Source: Liopterus haemorrhoidalis
Taxonomy: Eukaryota; Arthropoda; Insecta; Coleoptera; Dytiscidae
Assembly (NCBI GenBank): GCA_963971575.1
Contig: OZ020616.1
Span: 56,713,201-56,777,200 of the forward strand
Length of the DNA: 64,000 nt
Direction: 5' to 3'
Shown here: piece after piece, positions 33,487-44,766 of the stretch
Position numbering within the stretch: the first letter of the stretch is position 1
Layout of the letters: the number at the start of each line of letters is the position of its first letter
The notes under the pieces: model-generated
Databases searched by the model: none
What the model saw: only the letters and a program-made list of their open reading frames with translations
What the model was told of the DNA's origin: nothing
Translations under genes and position numbers: made by a program

Positions 33487-34359
33487 TAGAGGATAGGCAT
33501 GATTTTTTTAAATTTTTTTATTATATTTCTCTTGTTGCATATAAACATAAAAAACAGTTTTTAATTTTTTTTTTAATTTGAAGGCTTAAAAAAATCATAA
33601 ATGTATGTAGCGCGCGAAAACGACGTGTGACGTCATACCCTTCTAACTGACACATGACACTACTAGTCTAGCCAGCGTACATAGTCTGTTGTGAACTTAT
33701 TTGTTTGTATAACTTTTATAGGTTATGTAAAGTTAGAGTGATTTTAATTAAAATAAAGTTTAATTCTATAAAAACAATTTATACATGTTTACCGAATTAA
33801 ATTTTATTTTAAAATATATAAAATATGGAAGATCCAGGCCCCAGTACTTCGAAACATAGTCGAAAATATTGTTTAGTACCAATGTGCACAAATAGTTCAA
33901 TTAGAAATCCAAAAATATAATTTATATCATTACCTGATGACGAAAAACAACAGAAAAGCTATGAGGCGAAATAAAACCGATATTTCAGAAAAAAGTAAAC
34001 TTTATGTTTGTGAAGACCATTTTAATGTGAGTACATATATTTTATAAATTATTTTAATAATAAATGCGTGAAAAATTGTTTAAAAACAAATACAAAACTC
34101 TCAAACAATACAATATAAACACGTAAACATTATGTTTTGTCTGTATCTGTGACGTCAAACTCTTACAGTCTCAGTCGTATCTACTCGGCAACCTTCGCGG
34201 CGTGGTCGGCTTATTTCAAATTTACAATATTTTAATTAAAAAATTTGGCTATAATATTAATTAAAATGTGATTTTTGTTGTGTTAGGTGACATAACTAAC
34301 ATTAAAATATCAAAAAAATGTAGTTTTAAGGAAATATAAATTTTATGCGTATCCCCTAT
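33487..34359 (-). mobile_element. element L copy 3 (both ends present)
   Basis: It runs from TAGAGGATAGGCATGATTT (33487) to ATTTTATGCGTATCCCCTAT (about 34359) and is inverted relative to copies 1, 2 and 4. It keeps the THAP exon with a good splice donor but lacks the exon at the other end. Confidence 0.72.
33825..34026 (+). pseudogene. THAP exon of L copy 3 (frameshifted)
   Basis: ATG 33825 opens MEDPGPSTSKHSRKYCLVPM, keeping the first zinc-ligand pair. A stop arises after RNPKI, and about 20 bases are missing between KQQK and the AMRRNK segment, shifting the frame. SKLYVCEDHFN follows and then a proper splice donor (AAT-GTGAGT at 34027). The donor confirms that the THAP domain was a first exon. 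Not functional. Confidence 0.65.
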
Positions 34360-34369
34360 TGGAAATAAT

Positions 34370-34610
34370 TTTTGAAAAAAACTTTTTAGTAAACCAAAAA
34401 TCACAAAACCAAACTGACAGATTTTTTTGTTAAAATTTAATTATGTAAGTGTTAAGTTGTTTGTAAAATAAGGTGGATTGTTTTTAAACTGGATTAAACA
34501 AGGAAGGCCCCTATTTTTTTCCGGACTATATAAAGTATGAAGCTTTCAAAAATTGCAACCGGAGGTCTCTATCTCTAACCGTTTTTGAGTTATGATTTTT
34601 TTAAAATCCT
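34370..34610 (-). repeat. single unit of the ~178-bp satellite
   Basis: TTTTTTTCCGGACTATATAA, CCGGAGGTCTCTATCTCTAA and CGTTTTTGAGTTATG match one unit of the arrays, in the orientation of 27080-27740. Confidence 0.6.
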
Positions 34611-35338
34611 TCTTCCAGCAAAAGTAAATGTTTGAGAATCTTCGAGTTAAGTGTTTTGTGATGTTCATAGTGACTTATATCGCGGCCATATTGTCCGTCA
34701 CGACTTGAAAATAGTTTAACTCAAGTCCGTTCTTGACTTAAACGCCCACTTTAAGTAGAATGTTTTAATCTTAGGAATATTTTAAATTTTTTACTATTTA
34801 TAAATAGCTTCAGAGGTTAGACAAGGTGAATTTCAGAATATGTAATTTTACCTTTTTTGGTTATTACTTTTTTTGGTAAAATTCAAGAATAATAAATCAC
34901 GATTCAGGATATAAATCTTTTTCGGGTTGAATTCTCTCAAACAAATCTTTATTAACTATACTTTCCAGCTATCTTTTATATGATTTTGAAAAATGATACA
35001 CATTTTCAAAAATAACACTGGTCAACACAATTTTTGCTGACTTACATCTAAGACTTGTTTCTTACTAATTTGGTGCTGCTGAACTCAAATATCACATCAG
35101 TTTTTGCGTATCACATCAGATTTTTGCTCTACAACAAATACATATTTTCGGCCAAATAATGTTTCTATCGTTTAATTTTATACGACGATACTGTAATTGG
35201 TATAAATTTGGCGAACAATAAGGACTAAATAATTAGAAAATATTCTCAAAATTTTATTTATAGTGAAAGAAAGAAAATGAGAACAGTTTTAATTACATTT
35301 TAATGCATTGGCGTGTTAAAATAAAAATACAAAATAAT
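34611..35338. other. no recognisable gene
   Basis: AT-rich; nothing named. Confidence 0.4.
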
Positions 35339-35581
35339 TTAAGAATTAAATGGTCGTTTGTAAGATCTTCTGGAATGCACCATTCCCGATAAGTCTCTTT
35401 TAATACTCCAACAGTAGTCAGCCATCATTTGAGTATCCCACCGTCCTTGATAACGTCTCTCCATCTCTTTTAAATTCTGATGGAAACGTTCACCCTGTTC
35501 ATCACTAACATCTCCAAGATTCACAGGAAATTTGTCAAGATGACTGTTTAAAAAATGACTGTTTAAAAGTTTCACGCTCAT
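35339..35581 (-). pseudogene. fragment of an uncharacterised conserved arthropod protein
   Basis: 80 codons from ATG 35581. The segment FPVNLGDVSDEQGERFHQN, LKEMERRYQGRWDTQMMADYC and WSIKRDLSG matches, from recollection, the C-terminal block (GERFHQ...RYQGRWD..MMADYCW..KRD) of multi-copy uncharacterised arthropod proteins. Function unknown, and I do not assign one. The upstream part of such a protein is not visible, because the next sequence on this strand is a mariner N-terminus. It is therefore likely an exon or a fragment carried by a repeat. High copy number in arthropods would fit a mobile origin, which is inference. Confidence 0.5.
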
Positions 35582-35609
35582 TTTGCACCCCAGATGATGA
35601 TAATTTTCC

Positions 35610-35791
35610 CCCAGATGATGATGAAAATTAATTAATTAATTTAAATTCAGCATACCAATCAGTAATAGTTGATTTGGTTGACCTGGTGCAGAGTCTCTAT
35701 AACGCTTATCAAGCCACTGTTTGGCTTCAACAGTATTTTTTCCCATCAAAAAACAATGTTTAATCAACACACGAAATTTCTTTTTATCCAT
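35610..35791 (-). pseudogene. mariner transposase N-terminal fragment
   Basis: From ATG 35791 the minus strand reads MDKKKFRVLIKHCFLMGKNT, VEAKQWLDKRYRDSAPG, then after a frame change KSTITDWYAEFK. This is the start of a mariner DNA-binding domain. It stops after about 60 residues and is joined to the unrelated fragment at 35581. Confidence 0.7.
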
Positions 35792-35869
35792 TCTTTTGAA
35801 AATTACAAAACTGGAGTCACTAAAACCACTGTAACCTCTAAACTAATTGTCAGAATGTCATGAAATTTT

Positions 35870-36400
35870 CACACGTATCGTTTGTAGGTTGGTACTATCC
35901 AGAAATCATATGGGTCTGTCAACAGTGTTGCCATATATATGTCAGACCGGAGACTTATTGAGTGAAGTGGTATAATAACGTTCTAATTAAACTTACACAC
36001 GAGGTTTTCGTGCGGTTGACTAGTTTAAAATCAAAATCATTATTGTAACAGTTTGAGTACTGTAATTTAATAATGTTACTGTTGTTGCAATTTTCGTGAT
36101 CGTCCAATTAGACATGTTTTTATATATCACTATGAAATGGCAGTTAGAGATTTCTATATGGGTGTGCCCATTATTCCAATTTGTACATAATAAACACAGT
36201 TTCAAAATTGACATTTGAAATTATTTCACACACGGAAGCATTGTTAAGATGACTGACATTTTTAAACTCATACAAAGACACCTTTGTCAGAAACCAGAAG
36301 AGAAATTTACTAAATCAAAATGTCATTTTAATTAACACTAGAAAAATTTTAATAAATATTATTCTTTAGAACAACTAAAGAATATAAAGCCTGTTTGTCA
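35870..36400. other. no recognisable gene
   Basis: AT-rich; nothing named. Confidence 0.4.
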
Positions 36401-36931
36401 CTCCCTCCGTCCGAAAATATGGTATACATTTTGATTTTTTTCTTGTCCGAAAATATAATATACATTTACAGTTTTAATTAATATTTATTTATGAAATATG
36501 TAGTTACATTCTAGTAAAACAAAGAATAATACAAAACGTTTTAATTTAACAAGGACGTGTCTGTCTCCACAGCTTGTATGGAACATGATAATGTTTTAAG
36601 CGTCCCTTACGATGAAGTTTTGCCTTATTAATGTGCGGAATCTTATAGGAATTCCCTCCTTTTGTTAACATGGTTGCTTCTAGGCAAGTTTGCAATGTTA
36701 GAAAAACATGATCAAAGGTTTGTATGTTTAATGCATTTTGTACGCATTCAATCAGTTCGTCGATTGTATTCAGTGAAGCTGTATGTTGCAAGGATTGTAT
36801 AGTAATGAAAAAGCCAAGGTCCAATACATTAAAATCTGGACTATTTGGTGATTATGATTTGCAACTTCTTCCTTGCAATTCAACAAAATTTTGATCATAA
36901 TTCGACATTTTGTTAGAACAGCGGGTGTCAC
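36401..36931 (-). mobile_element. plant-type (DD39D) mariner fragment with one terminal repeat
   Basis: CTCCCTCCGTCCGAAAATAT at 36401 is the terminal sequence typical of plant mariner-like elements and their Stowaway MITEs. It directly follows, in the correct outward orientation, a transposase C-terminus encoded on the same element. The other half has been lost; element F copy 2 begins at 36932. Confidence 0.75.
36546..36912 (-). pseudogene. DD39D-type mariner transposase C-terminal part
   Basis: The minus strand reads DQNFVELQGRSCKS, a stop, then NSPDFNVLDLGFF, TIQSLQHTASLNTIDELIE, VFLTLQTCLEA and GGNSYKIPHINKAKL, ending after about 120 residues. NSPD.NVLDLGFF...IQSLQ and GGN.YKIPH..K..L are hallmarks of plant mariner-like transposases; the D in NVLD is the third catalytic residue. 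The first two catalytic aspartates lie in the missing part. One stop codon sits just before NSPD. Such enzymes are known mainly from plants, so its presence among insect-type elements is notable. Confidence 0.75.
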
Positions 36932-37697
36932 TTAAGGGGGGGGGTATGGTCAGAGCAGCACATTTTATACCCATTTTCAAGATTTTTTTTTAGAAAACTG
37001 TTAATAGTAACTTGATTGGGATAATACCTACAGTAAAAAATAACCTTTGAAGAGTATCCAAAAAAATTTTTATTGAAAAATATCGAAAATTAAGCTCGTG
37101 ACATGCATTTGAAATTTTCGTTCAGGACAAAGAGTTGATTTGCGGTGAGACACATAACTAATGACTGGATCATCTAAAACAAAAAAACCAAAAATATTTC
37201 GTTAGTTTATGAGTTTCTTGAGGTAACACTGTCGAGTTTTTTCAAATATCTAGATTATTTAATTTTTGGTATAAGTTTGAAGTCAAAAAAACGAAAAAAA
37301 CGGAATTTTTTTTTCGAAATTTCTGTTTTCAGTTGTAAAAAATTCCATAAAAAAAAAGCAAGAAAAAAAAAATATCTCGACAGCGTTACCCCAAGAAACT
37401 CAAGAAACTCAAGAAACAATCAACTAACGAAATATTTTTGGTTTTTTTGTTTTAGATGATCCAGTCATTAGTTATGTGTCTCACCGCAAATCAACTCTTT
37501 GTCCTGTACGAAAATTTCAAATTCATGTCACGAGCTTAATTTTCGATATTTTTCAATAAAATTTTTTTTGGATACTCTTCAAAGGTTGTTATTTACTGTA
37601 GGTATTATCCCAATCAAGTTACTATTAACAGTTTTCTAAAAAAAAATCTTGAAAATGGGTATAAAATGTGCTGCTCTGACCATACTCCCCCCCTTAA
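36932..37697. mobile_element. TTAA foldback element F, copy 2
   Basis: Same arms as copy 1, bordered by TTAA at 36932-36935 and 37694-37697. Arms and loop match copy 1 with few differences, so the family is young. It sits at the broken edge of the DD39D mariner. Confidence 0.85.
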
Positions 37698-37877
37698 ATT
37701 TGTCTAAAATAGGCGTTTTTTTTTTTTTTTTTTTCTGAGTATTACTTTTGACATACGTAGAACTATTTGCGCGGGATTTGTTTATTAGTTGCCTGGCAAC
37801 CACTTATTTAGAAATAAAAATAAATAAAGATCAAGATAATATTACTTTCGTTAGTACCACATTTTTTCAAGAAATGT
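37698..37877. other. short AT-rich spacer with a T-run
   Basis: A run of more than twenty T around 37713-37735; nothing else. Confidence 0.5.
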
Positions 37878-37914
37878 ACGAGGTGTGTAAATTAGAATTA
37901 GAAATTGAATAGAA

Positions 37915-38640
37915 TTACTATTCAATATTGTCTCCCTCAAAATAACTTCCTTGGGAAGCTACACAGCGCAGGAGACGGTTCTTCCAATCCTCATAGCAGT
38001 GCTGGAACTCGGATACTGGAACAGCTTTCAGCTGGTCGGCTAAGGAGCATCCTTATTCCTTCGGCTGCGTGATTCATCTTCAATCAACTCTCTTCTTTCT
38101 CAAAATGCTTTGAAACGACCAAAAAACCCGGTTCCTTGACAAAACACTGTCTCCGTAGGCCAATGACATCCCTTGAGGTGATTTTTCAATCTTAAGAAGA
38201 GGAAAAAGTCACAAGGACTCAAGTCAGGCGAATAAGAAAGCTGAGGAGCCACGGGAATGTTTTTACTGACCAAAAACTCGTTATTGAAATTGCAGATTTT
38301 TCTCATCCCCAATTCATTGGTAAAAATCTGATGAACGGTAGTGTGAGTTAAATTCAACTTTTCCCCGATCATTCTGATTGTCAACCGAAAATCTGAACGC
38401 ACAAAATTCCGGATTCTGTCGATATTTTCATTGGTTCTTGAAGATGCCTTCTGCTGCGTAATTCATCTTCTATCAACTCTCTTCCTTCTGAAAATGCCTT
38501 AAACCACCAAACTGGGTCCTTAACAAAACACTGTCTTCGTAGGCCTGCTGAAGTTTTGCAAAAGTTTCCGTACTGTGCACAAGTCTGAAGCAAAACCTAA
38601 TAGCACACTGTTGCTCGAAATGAGTCACTCATATTTAGAA
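37915..38640 (-). pseudogene. scrambled mariner transposase pseudogene
   Basis: In coding order the pieces are: MSDSFRATVCY then a stop; LLQTCAQYGNFCKTSAGLRR, WWFKAFSEGRELIEDELRS; FRLTIRMIGEKLNLTHTTVHQ, ELGMRKIC; SKNIPVAPQLSYSPDLSPCD, FFLFLRLKNHLKG; and the tail ADQLKAVPVSEFQHCYEDWK, RCVASQGSYFEGD. The central part with the first two catalytic aspartates is deleted. A second copy of the N-terminal stretch (ending ...FEKEESLIEDESRSRR in another frame) is inserted at about 38050-38150, before the tail. It is a clear pseudogene with an internal duplication. Confidence 0.8.
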
Positions 38641-38654
38641 CACACTAGAAAAAA

Positions 38655-39580
38655 TTGATGTGAAGTGTGAATATTCACACATTTCAGGATTTCGCAGGTA
38701 TATAATAAGTGAAGGCGGTATGCTGAGTGTGTAGGACAAATTTTACTTTGTAGTAATCACGGCAAAATGAACGATATTTTTTAAATAATTTATCGTCTGT
38801 TAATCATATAATAAGACTGGTTATTAAATTTACGCTCTTAAAAATTAAATACAACATTTGTCAAAATATAACTAGAATTTTGACAAAATAATTTCAACAT
38901 AATAAAAATGCAAAAAAAAAACAGAAAAAATAAAATTCACTCCGTACTCGAACTCGAAACCCTTCGTTTTCCACCGATTATTAGCTTACGAGACCAGTGC
39001 TCTAACCCATTACGCTATCGCACGCCTTGCATGTGAGTGTCTTACATTGGTATAACTTTTGTACTTTGTGAACCAAAAACCACAAAATATGCGTTATTTT
39101 CCGCAAACATAATCTGATGAAAAATTCCTGTTGTACTATTTCGGTTCACACCAATGTACATTACTTAGAATTTTTTTAGATTTTTAGTTTAAACCATCTG
39201 GGCTACAAGTGTGGGACAATTTTTTTTTTGCACAATTTTGGCAAAAATCGCATCAAAATAATTTATTTTGCAAAAATAAAAATTTGATCGTTAATCCACG
39301 TACTAAGGGCTTTCATTTGATACCCTACTCAGAATTTAAAAAAAATATTTTTGTTTTCGATGAGCACATATTTGTTTATATTTTTAGGGGGGTATGTTTT
39401 TTAGATGTTTTAGTATTTTTCCTATGTGCGGGTCAAAGAGCTGTATAAGCATGCCAAATTTCAACTTTCTAGGTTTAGCCGTTTGGCTACAATTTTTACC
39501 GAACAGACAGACAGACAGACAGACAGACAGACGACAAAATGACGGCATAAGGGTTTTTTGGTCATACCTACAAAACCCTA
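38655..39580 (-). mobile_element. HINE-A copy inserted in mariner
   Basis: Complete from the 3' hairpin (38660-38690) to the 5' subterminal repeat ending CAAAACCCT at 39580. The (ACAG)n tract is at 39504-39531. Right-arm sequence near 38700-38780 differs from the commoner subtype and is shared with the copy at 43228. Confidence 0.85.
38938..39032 (-). other. tRNA-like module inside HINE-A (long form)
   Basis: Read on the minus strand: GCGATAGCGTAATGGGTTAG, AGCACTGGTCTCGTAAGC, then GAGTTCGAGTACGG. The longer middle suggests a tRNA with a long variable arm. Same type as the module at 43887. Confidence 0.5.
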
Positions 39581-39836
39581 AAAACGCACACACAAAAAAT
39601 CGCTGCGGACAACAAAATTACTCTAGCGGGTTCAAACTCGTACTGAAGGTGTATCACATCTTCCAAATGTTGTCAGATCAAACGCTGTGTTGCCAGTCAA
39701 GTTACTTAATTTACACACCTCGTTTACCATATTTACGGACGTAGGGAGTAATTGATAATTTTTTTTGTCGTTTTTAGTTTGGCGTCTTCACAAGATTGGC
39801 ACCTATGGCCAAGGCCACATTTGCTATTCGCGACTC

Positions 39837-40249
39837 CAAATAACAGTGAGACATCTGGTGGCGGCTTGGTAAATTAAACAGAAGCGTATATTTGTATAAT
39901 ATTTGTAGTGTGTTGTGCAGCAGTTTATGTGAATTAAGAGGTATTTTTAAATATAGTGACTTAAATACAGTGTTTTTTTGCCGAAATATTCAGACCAATT
40001 CTGTAACTTAGTTACTATGATAATTGTAACTAAATTTGTCACTATGAGCAAGGTCAGTTACTATCATGAATGAAAGTCATTATATTTTTATAATATTTTA
40101 TCTTGTAGCAACGTTACTACACAGTAATTTTTTACAGAATTGATCTGATTGTTTGAATAGATAAATATTAAGAAAAAACTAACATATACGCTTCTCGTCG
40201 GCCATCAACTGTCGTACGCAGCTCCGCCAACGTTAGTTTGAGTCGCGAA
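39837..40249 (-). mobile_element. MITE G copy 2 with MITE H inside; empty site for F
   Basis: The ends TTCGCGACTCCAAATAAC and, inverted, TTCGCGACTCAAACTAACG match G1. It holds one TTAA (39961-39964) exactly where G1 carries F. It has a MITE H insertion at 39991-40147. Confidence 0.75.
39991..40147. mobile_element. MITE H copy 2 with ATT duplication
   Basis: CAGACCAATTCTGTAAC to GTTACAGAATT-like end at 40147, with ATT on both sides (39988-39990 and 40148-40150). G1 supplies the empty site (AATATTGTTTG, minus strand of about 29995). Confidence 0.75.
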
Positions 40250-41244
40250 CAGCCTTGGTACGTCTCTGATCTTCACTAGCATTTATTCTACTTGACACCA
40301 AAGGTAACTATTTAATTCCTAAATCTCAAGAATAATTCAAGTTAAAGCGGAAGTCAAAGATGCAGTAAATATAAATTAACTTTGAAACACGAAAGCAGTA
40401 AATCTTCCTGTGACCTTCTGTATAAAGTTTGCAACCCATATATTCCACAGAAAAAGGGTTTGCCCGAGCAATACAAATTCCATGCGTATATGATCATTAT
40501 TAACAAGTCGAACGTAATAAATTAATCAAAGTGTTTGTTAGCGAAAAGTAACCTTGAACCACATGTAATTAACATAGAGTCACAGATCAAAGGGTTTTCA
40601 AGAGTTAGTCCTGCGCTTTTCAATGCAAATTCACTATAATGTAATGTCCTCCCGATGTTGTTTATTGTGGAGAAATGTTTAGTTCCGCCTTCAGTTATAC
40701 TCCGGTTCTCGTTTAACAGGCTACCGCATAACGTAGGCGTTTAAACTCGAGTGCTGAACAAACAAATGCTTTGATTTTTATAATCTGACATCTAACGCCC
40801 CTGTTATGGGTGTGGGACCTCTGGCTGAGCCCAGGCGCCAACTAGGCTCCAACTAATGGCATTATTCAACCAATTCAATTTATTTTTTTATTTTAACAAC
40901 TCAACACTGGAAGTCACAAATATTAAATCAACGCAGATGAAGCAGGCGTGCACCCAGAGGGAGACAGGCTTCGGAACCGTAACGAGGGGGTGGCGAAAGG
41001 GCGCAAGTAAGATTGGGGCGCAACCAAAATTTCGACATGTTTTTCGTAGCTGTGAATTTGTTAATTATTTTCTTGGATTTTTTTCTTAACATTTTTTGTG
41101 ACTTAAGTAAAGATTTATATGTTTTTATTTATTTTTCGAGATCATACGTTTGTAAACAAAGGTTATTATATATTCTTTGGGTTTATATCTATTATCTAAA
41201 TCGCAAATAGCCTTTGTTGCTGTGCGCCAAAAAAATAACTATCT
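40250..41244. other. no recognisable gene; motif O near 41205
   Basis: GCAAATAGCCTTTGTTGCTG then TGCGCCAAAA at about 41205-41232. Small open frames at 40856-41210 have no family likeness. Confidence 0.4.
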
Positions 41245-41248
41245 ATTA

Positions 41249-42006
41249 TCTAAATTGTGCAAAAATTTGTCCCACTTCCTGTAGCCCAGATATTTTAAAC
41301 TAAAAATCTGAAAAAATTCTAAATAATGTACATTGGTGTGAACCGGAATAGTACATCAGGAATTTTTGATCAGATTATGTTTTCGGAAAATAACGCATTT
41401 TTTTTGTTGTCGATTTACAAAAGTTATAGTTATGTAACAAACTAAACGAAGACGTATCATGGTCTAATGGTTAGTATATTCGCTAGCTACCCAGAATTCT
41501 AGGGTTCGCTACCGGGCAGAAGAGACAATTTAATTTTTTGTTTTTTTTTTTTCATTTTTATTTTCTTTAAATTATTTTGTCAAAATTCTAGTTATATTTT
41601 GGCAAATGTTGCATTTAATTTTTAAGGCCGTAAATTTAATAACCAGTTGGAATTATATTTTCATTCTATGTGTCATGTATACGAAACCAAAGGGACGGAG
41701 TATATAACAACCAATGGAAGCCATAGGCGCAATTTTCAAAAGGTTAAAGAACCTTGCTATATAAAAAATACTGCACATATTTAGAAACCAAAATAATGGG
41801 ATTAGGCATTCGAATTAAAATTAACAAAAAAATATTTTAACATAAAATTTGTTAGATTAACAGGCGATAAATTATTTTAAAAATATCGTTCATTTTGCCG
41901 TGATTACTACAAAGCAAAATTTGTCCTACACACTCAGCATGCCACCTTCACTTATTATATACCTGCGAAAACCTGAAATGTGTGAAAATTCACACTTCAC
42001 ATTAAT
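41249..42006 (+). mobile_element. HINE-A copy, 5' third missing
   Basis: It starts at AAATTGTGCAAAAATTTGTC, well inside the element, and is complete to the 3' hairpin (41985-42000). It has its own tRNA-like module type at 41450-41520. Confidence 0.8.
41450..41520 (+). other. tRNA-like module inside HINE-A (GGTCTAATGG type)
   Basis: ATGGTCTAATGGTTAG (A box) and CTAGGGTTCGCTACCGGG (B box region) are strikingly like an authentic tRNA body of the Glu/Asp/Gly sort. Confidence 0.55.
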
Positions 42007-43227
42007 TTTTTTCTCAAGTATTTTTTACTGAAAAAGACGTAGTTAATTTTGTTTATTGTACTACTAGCATACTGAGTAAGTATTATAAATTATTATATTA
42101 ATAAAAACAAAAATTTAAATTAAAAAAAAATCCTTCCGATTTACACTTTGAAGAAAATTGAAAATATAAAGAAAAATGTAACTCTGATAGATTTGTAAGA
42201 AAATAATATACACCCATCCATCTCATTTAACTGAATTAAATCTGTCTTCTACAAGTAGTCATGTTTCATGTGAAATTGAAACAGAAGAAAAAAGTTAAGT
42301 TAAGTTAAAAAGTTAAAAAGCCAAAAAGCAAATAGGCCAAAATCAGTTTTTTTCACGTATCTAGTGACCTGTGCACTTTTCCATAAAACTGGAAAATTTT
42401 TAAATAATCACTAAAGTGGCCAACTAATGCGGCAACTTTGCCCCAATTTAACCGACTTCGTATCTCTTATGGTTCATGAGATCTCAATGGTTAGGCTCAA
42501 AAAACGAACACCCTGTATATCTGTGGCACACTGGTTAAAAACCACTGGTATTAAATTAATGTTTTTACTTAGACTGATGGACTATTTTCAAAAGTATAAT
42601 GTGATATTGAACAAAAAATATTTTTCTATATTATATATCTATAAAATCCTGAAATATGTGAAAATTCACACTCTCAAATTTTCTGGTAAAAAATCAACAA
42701 GACAATATTCTTCTTTTTTGTATTATTTTAAATTTAATAACATTTAAATCTCTCCCACATTACCATCATTCCTATTTCTTGACATTAGTGTTTATTATTT
42801 TCAGCATTTATGACTCATAAATATTATTTAAAATTATATTAAAATAAAGCGTAGGCTAAAAGACCTTCACCGTGAAATGTTGAATACATTTACCACACAA
42901 AAACAAAAAAAAACATTCGATTTAAATTAAACATATCCTATTAAATAAATAAATATTCGCTGCAAAATTTGATGTATTGATTGTTACTAATTTTATTTCA
43001 GATTGTTAGTTTATGTAAAAATTGTAAAACTCCCAACACAACAGCACTGCACAACAGTTGAATCCTCCTAAAACTGTACTACCCTTAAGTATTTTTCGTC
43101 TTTTATACTAACAGATAGATACTAATAGGTAGTCATTAATTTGTTTCAGCTCTTATACTGCTTTTTTGGGCAAATAACCATCGTTGCTGTGCGCCAAAAC
43201 AAAAATTAACTAACTGTACCGATTTTT
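42007..43227. other. no gene; HINE-A 3' scrap at 42640-42690; motif O at 43165-43200
   Basis: TATAAAATCCTGAAATATGT with a hairpin-like AAAATTCACACTC marks a worn 3' end. GGGCAAATAACCATCGTTGC then TGTGCGCCAAAA is motif O. Open frame 42427-42747 has no family likeness. Confidence 0.45.
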
Positions 43228-43283
43228 AGGGTTTTGTAGGTATGACCAAAAAACCCTTATACCGTCATTTTGTCGTCTGTCTC

Positions 43284-43346
<63 letters not shown>

Positions 43347-43349
43347 GCC

Positions 43350-43416
<67 letters not shown>

Positions 43417-44262
43417 TCGGTAAAAATTGTAGCCAAACGGCTAAACCTAGAGAGTTGAAATTTGGCATGCTTATACAATTCTTTGACCCGCACATAGGAA
43501 AAATACTAAAACATCTAAAAAACATACCCCCCTAAAAATATAAACAAATATGTGCTCATCGAAAACAAAAATATTTTTTTTAAATTCTGAGTACGGTATC
43601 AAATGAAAGCCCTTAGTACGTGGATTAACGATCAAATTTTTATTTTTGCAAAATAAATTATTTTGATACAATTTTTGCCAAAATTGTGCAAAAAAAAATT
43701 TGTCCCACACCCCTAGCCCAGATGGTTTAAACTAAAAATCTAAAAAAATTCTAAGTAATGTATATTGGTGTGAACCGAAATAGTACAACAGGAATTTTTG
43801 ATCAGATTATGTTTTGGGAAAATAACGCATTTTTTGTGGTTTTTGGTTCACAAAGTACAAAAGTTATACCAATGTAAGACACTCACATGCAAGGCGTGCG
43901 ATAGCGTAATGGGTTAGAGCACTGGTGTCGTAAGCTAAAATGCAATGGAACGAAGGGTTTCGTGTTCGAGTACGGAGTGAATTTTATCTTTTCTGTTTTT
44001 TTTTTCATTTTTATTATGTTGAAATGATTTTGTCAAAATTCTAGTTATATTTTGACAAATGTTGTATTTAATTTTTAAGAGCGTAAATTTAATAACCAGT
44101 CTTATTATATGATTAACAGACGATAAATTATTTTAAAAATATCGTTCATTTTGCCGTGATTACTACAAAGTAAAATTTTTCCTACACACTCAGCATACCG
44201 CCTTCACTTATTATATACCTGCGAAACCCTGAAATGTGTGAATATTCACACTTCACATCAAT
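43228..44262 (+). mobile_element. complete HINE-A copy
   Basis: From AGGGTTTTGTAGGTATGACC (43228) through a ~140-bp (GTCT)n tract (43276-43415) to ACTTCACATCAATTTTTT (44262). It contains the long-form tRNA-like module and the same right-arm subtype as 38655-39580. Confidence 0.9.
43887..43981 (+). other. tRNA-like module inside HINE-A (long form)
   Basis: GCGATAGCGTAATGGGTTAG then AGCACTGGTGTCGTAAGC and TGTTCGAGTACGG. Confidence 0.5.
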
Positions 44263-44766
44263 TTTTTGTTCTACTGAATAATACTTCCACAATATTATTT
44301 ACCATTCATTTAAAAAACTATTTTAAAAATCACGATTCTAAATGATATTAAACACTTTTAATGGCTCTATTATATATTATTTTAAAGGGCCGTTAGAATA
44401 ATTTTAAGTATTTGATTATATGTTACAAAAAATCAATTTACAGTGTGTTTAGAAGGTGTTCCACACAGTTTTTTATAACTAACTGTACCCCATAATCTAC
44501 ATACACTAATGAAGGCTCTAATAAGATGAAATTTTAACGTAACATATATATAATTAAAACGGTGTCTGAGTCAACTGTTTTTTGAGTATTTTAATTTTAA
44601 AGTAAACTGGCTTAATAAGGTTTACGGTGAATTGCAAAACTTAATTGTTAGTTTATAAAACATATGACGATATAAGTAATATATTCATACAATGGCTAAA
44701 CAAGAGATTAGAGCAAATGTCGATATGTGAAAACTTTAAAATAATTTACTGTATAAAACACGAAAA
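44263..44766. other. no recognisable gene
   Basis: AT-rich; nothing named. Confidence 0.4.

Larger units (their letters stand above)
37879..39722 (-). mobile_element. mariner relic with both ends, split by HINE-A
   Basis: The terminal repeats CGAGGTGTGTAAATTA at 37879 and inverted at 39722 are identical over 16 bp. HINE-A (38655-39580) is inserted between the 5' untranslated part (39585-39700) and the coding relic. Confidence 0.8.

Noticed and set aside
30021..37697. The two large inverted repeats F as an inverted segmental duplication of host DNA
   Set aside because: Both copies have TTAA borders and there is an empty site at 39961, so they are transposed elements.
43242..43535. Open frames reading through LSVC or TDRQ repeats with a conserved tail FGKNCSQTAK in several HINE-A copies (also 51319-51831, 54972-55182, 63442-63724)
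   Set aside because: (GTCT)n has no stop in any frame and its length changes the frame downstream. The tail is conserved as DNA in repeat copies, without sign of codon-level constraint.
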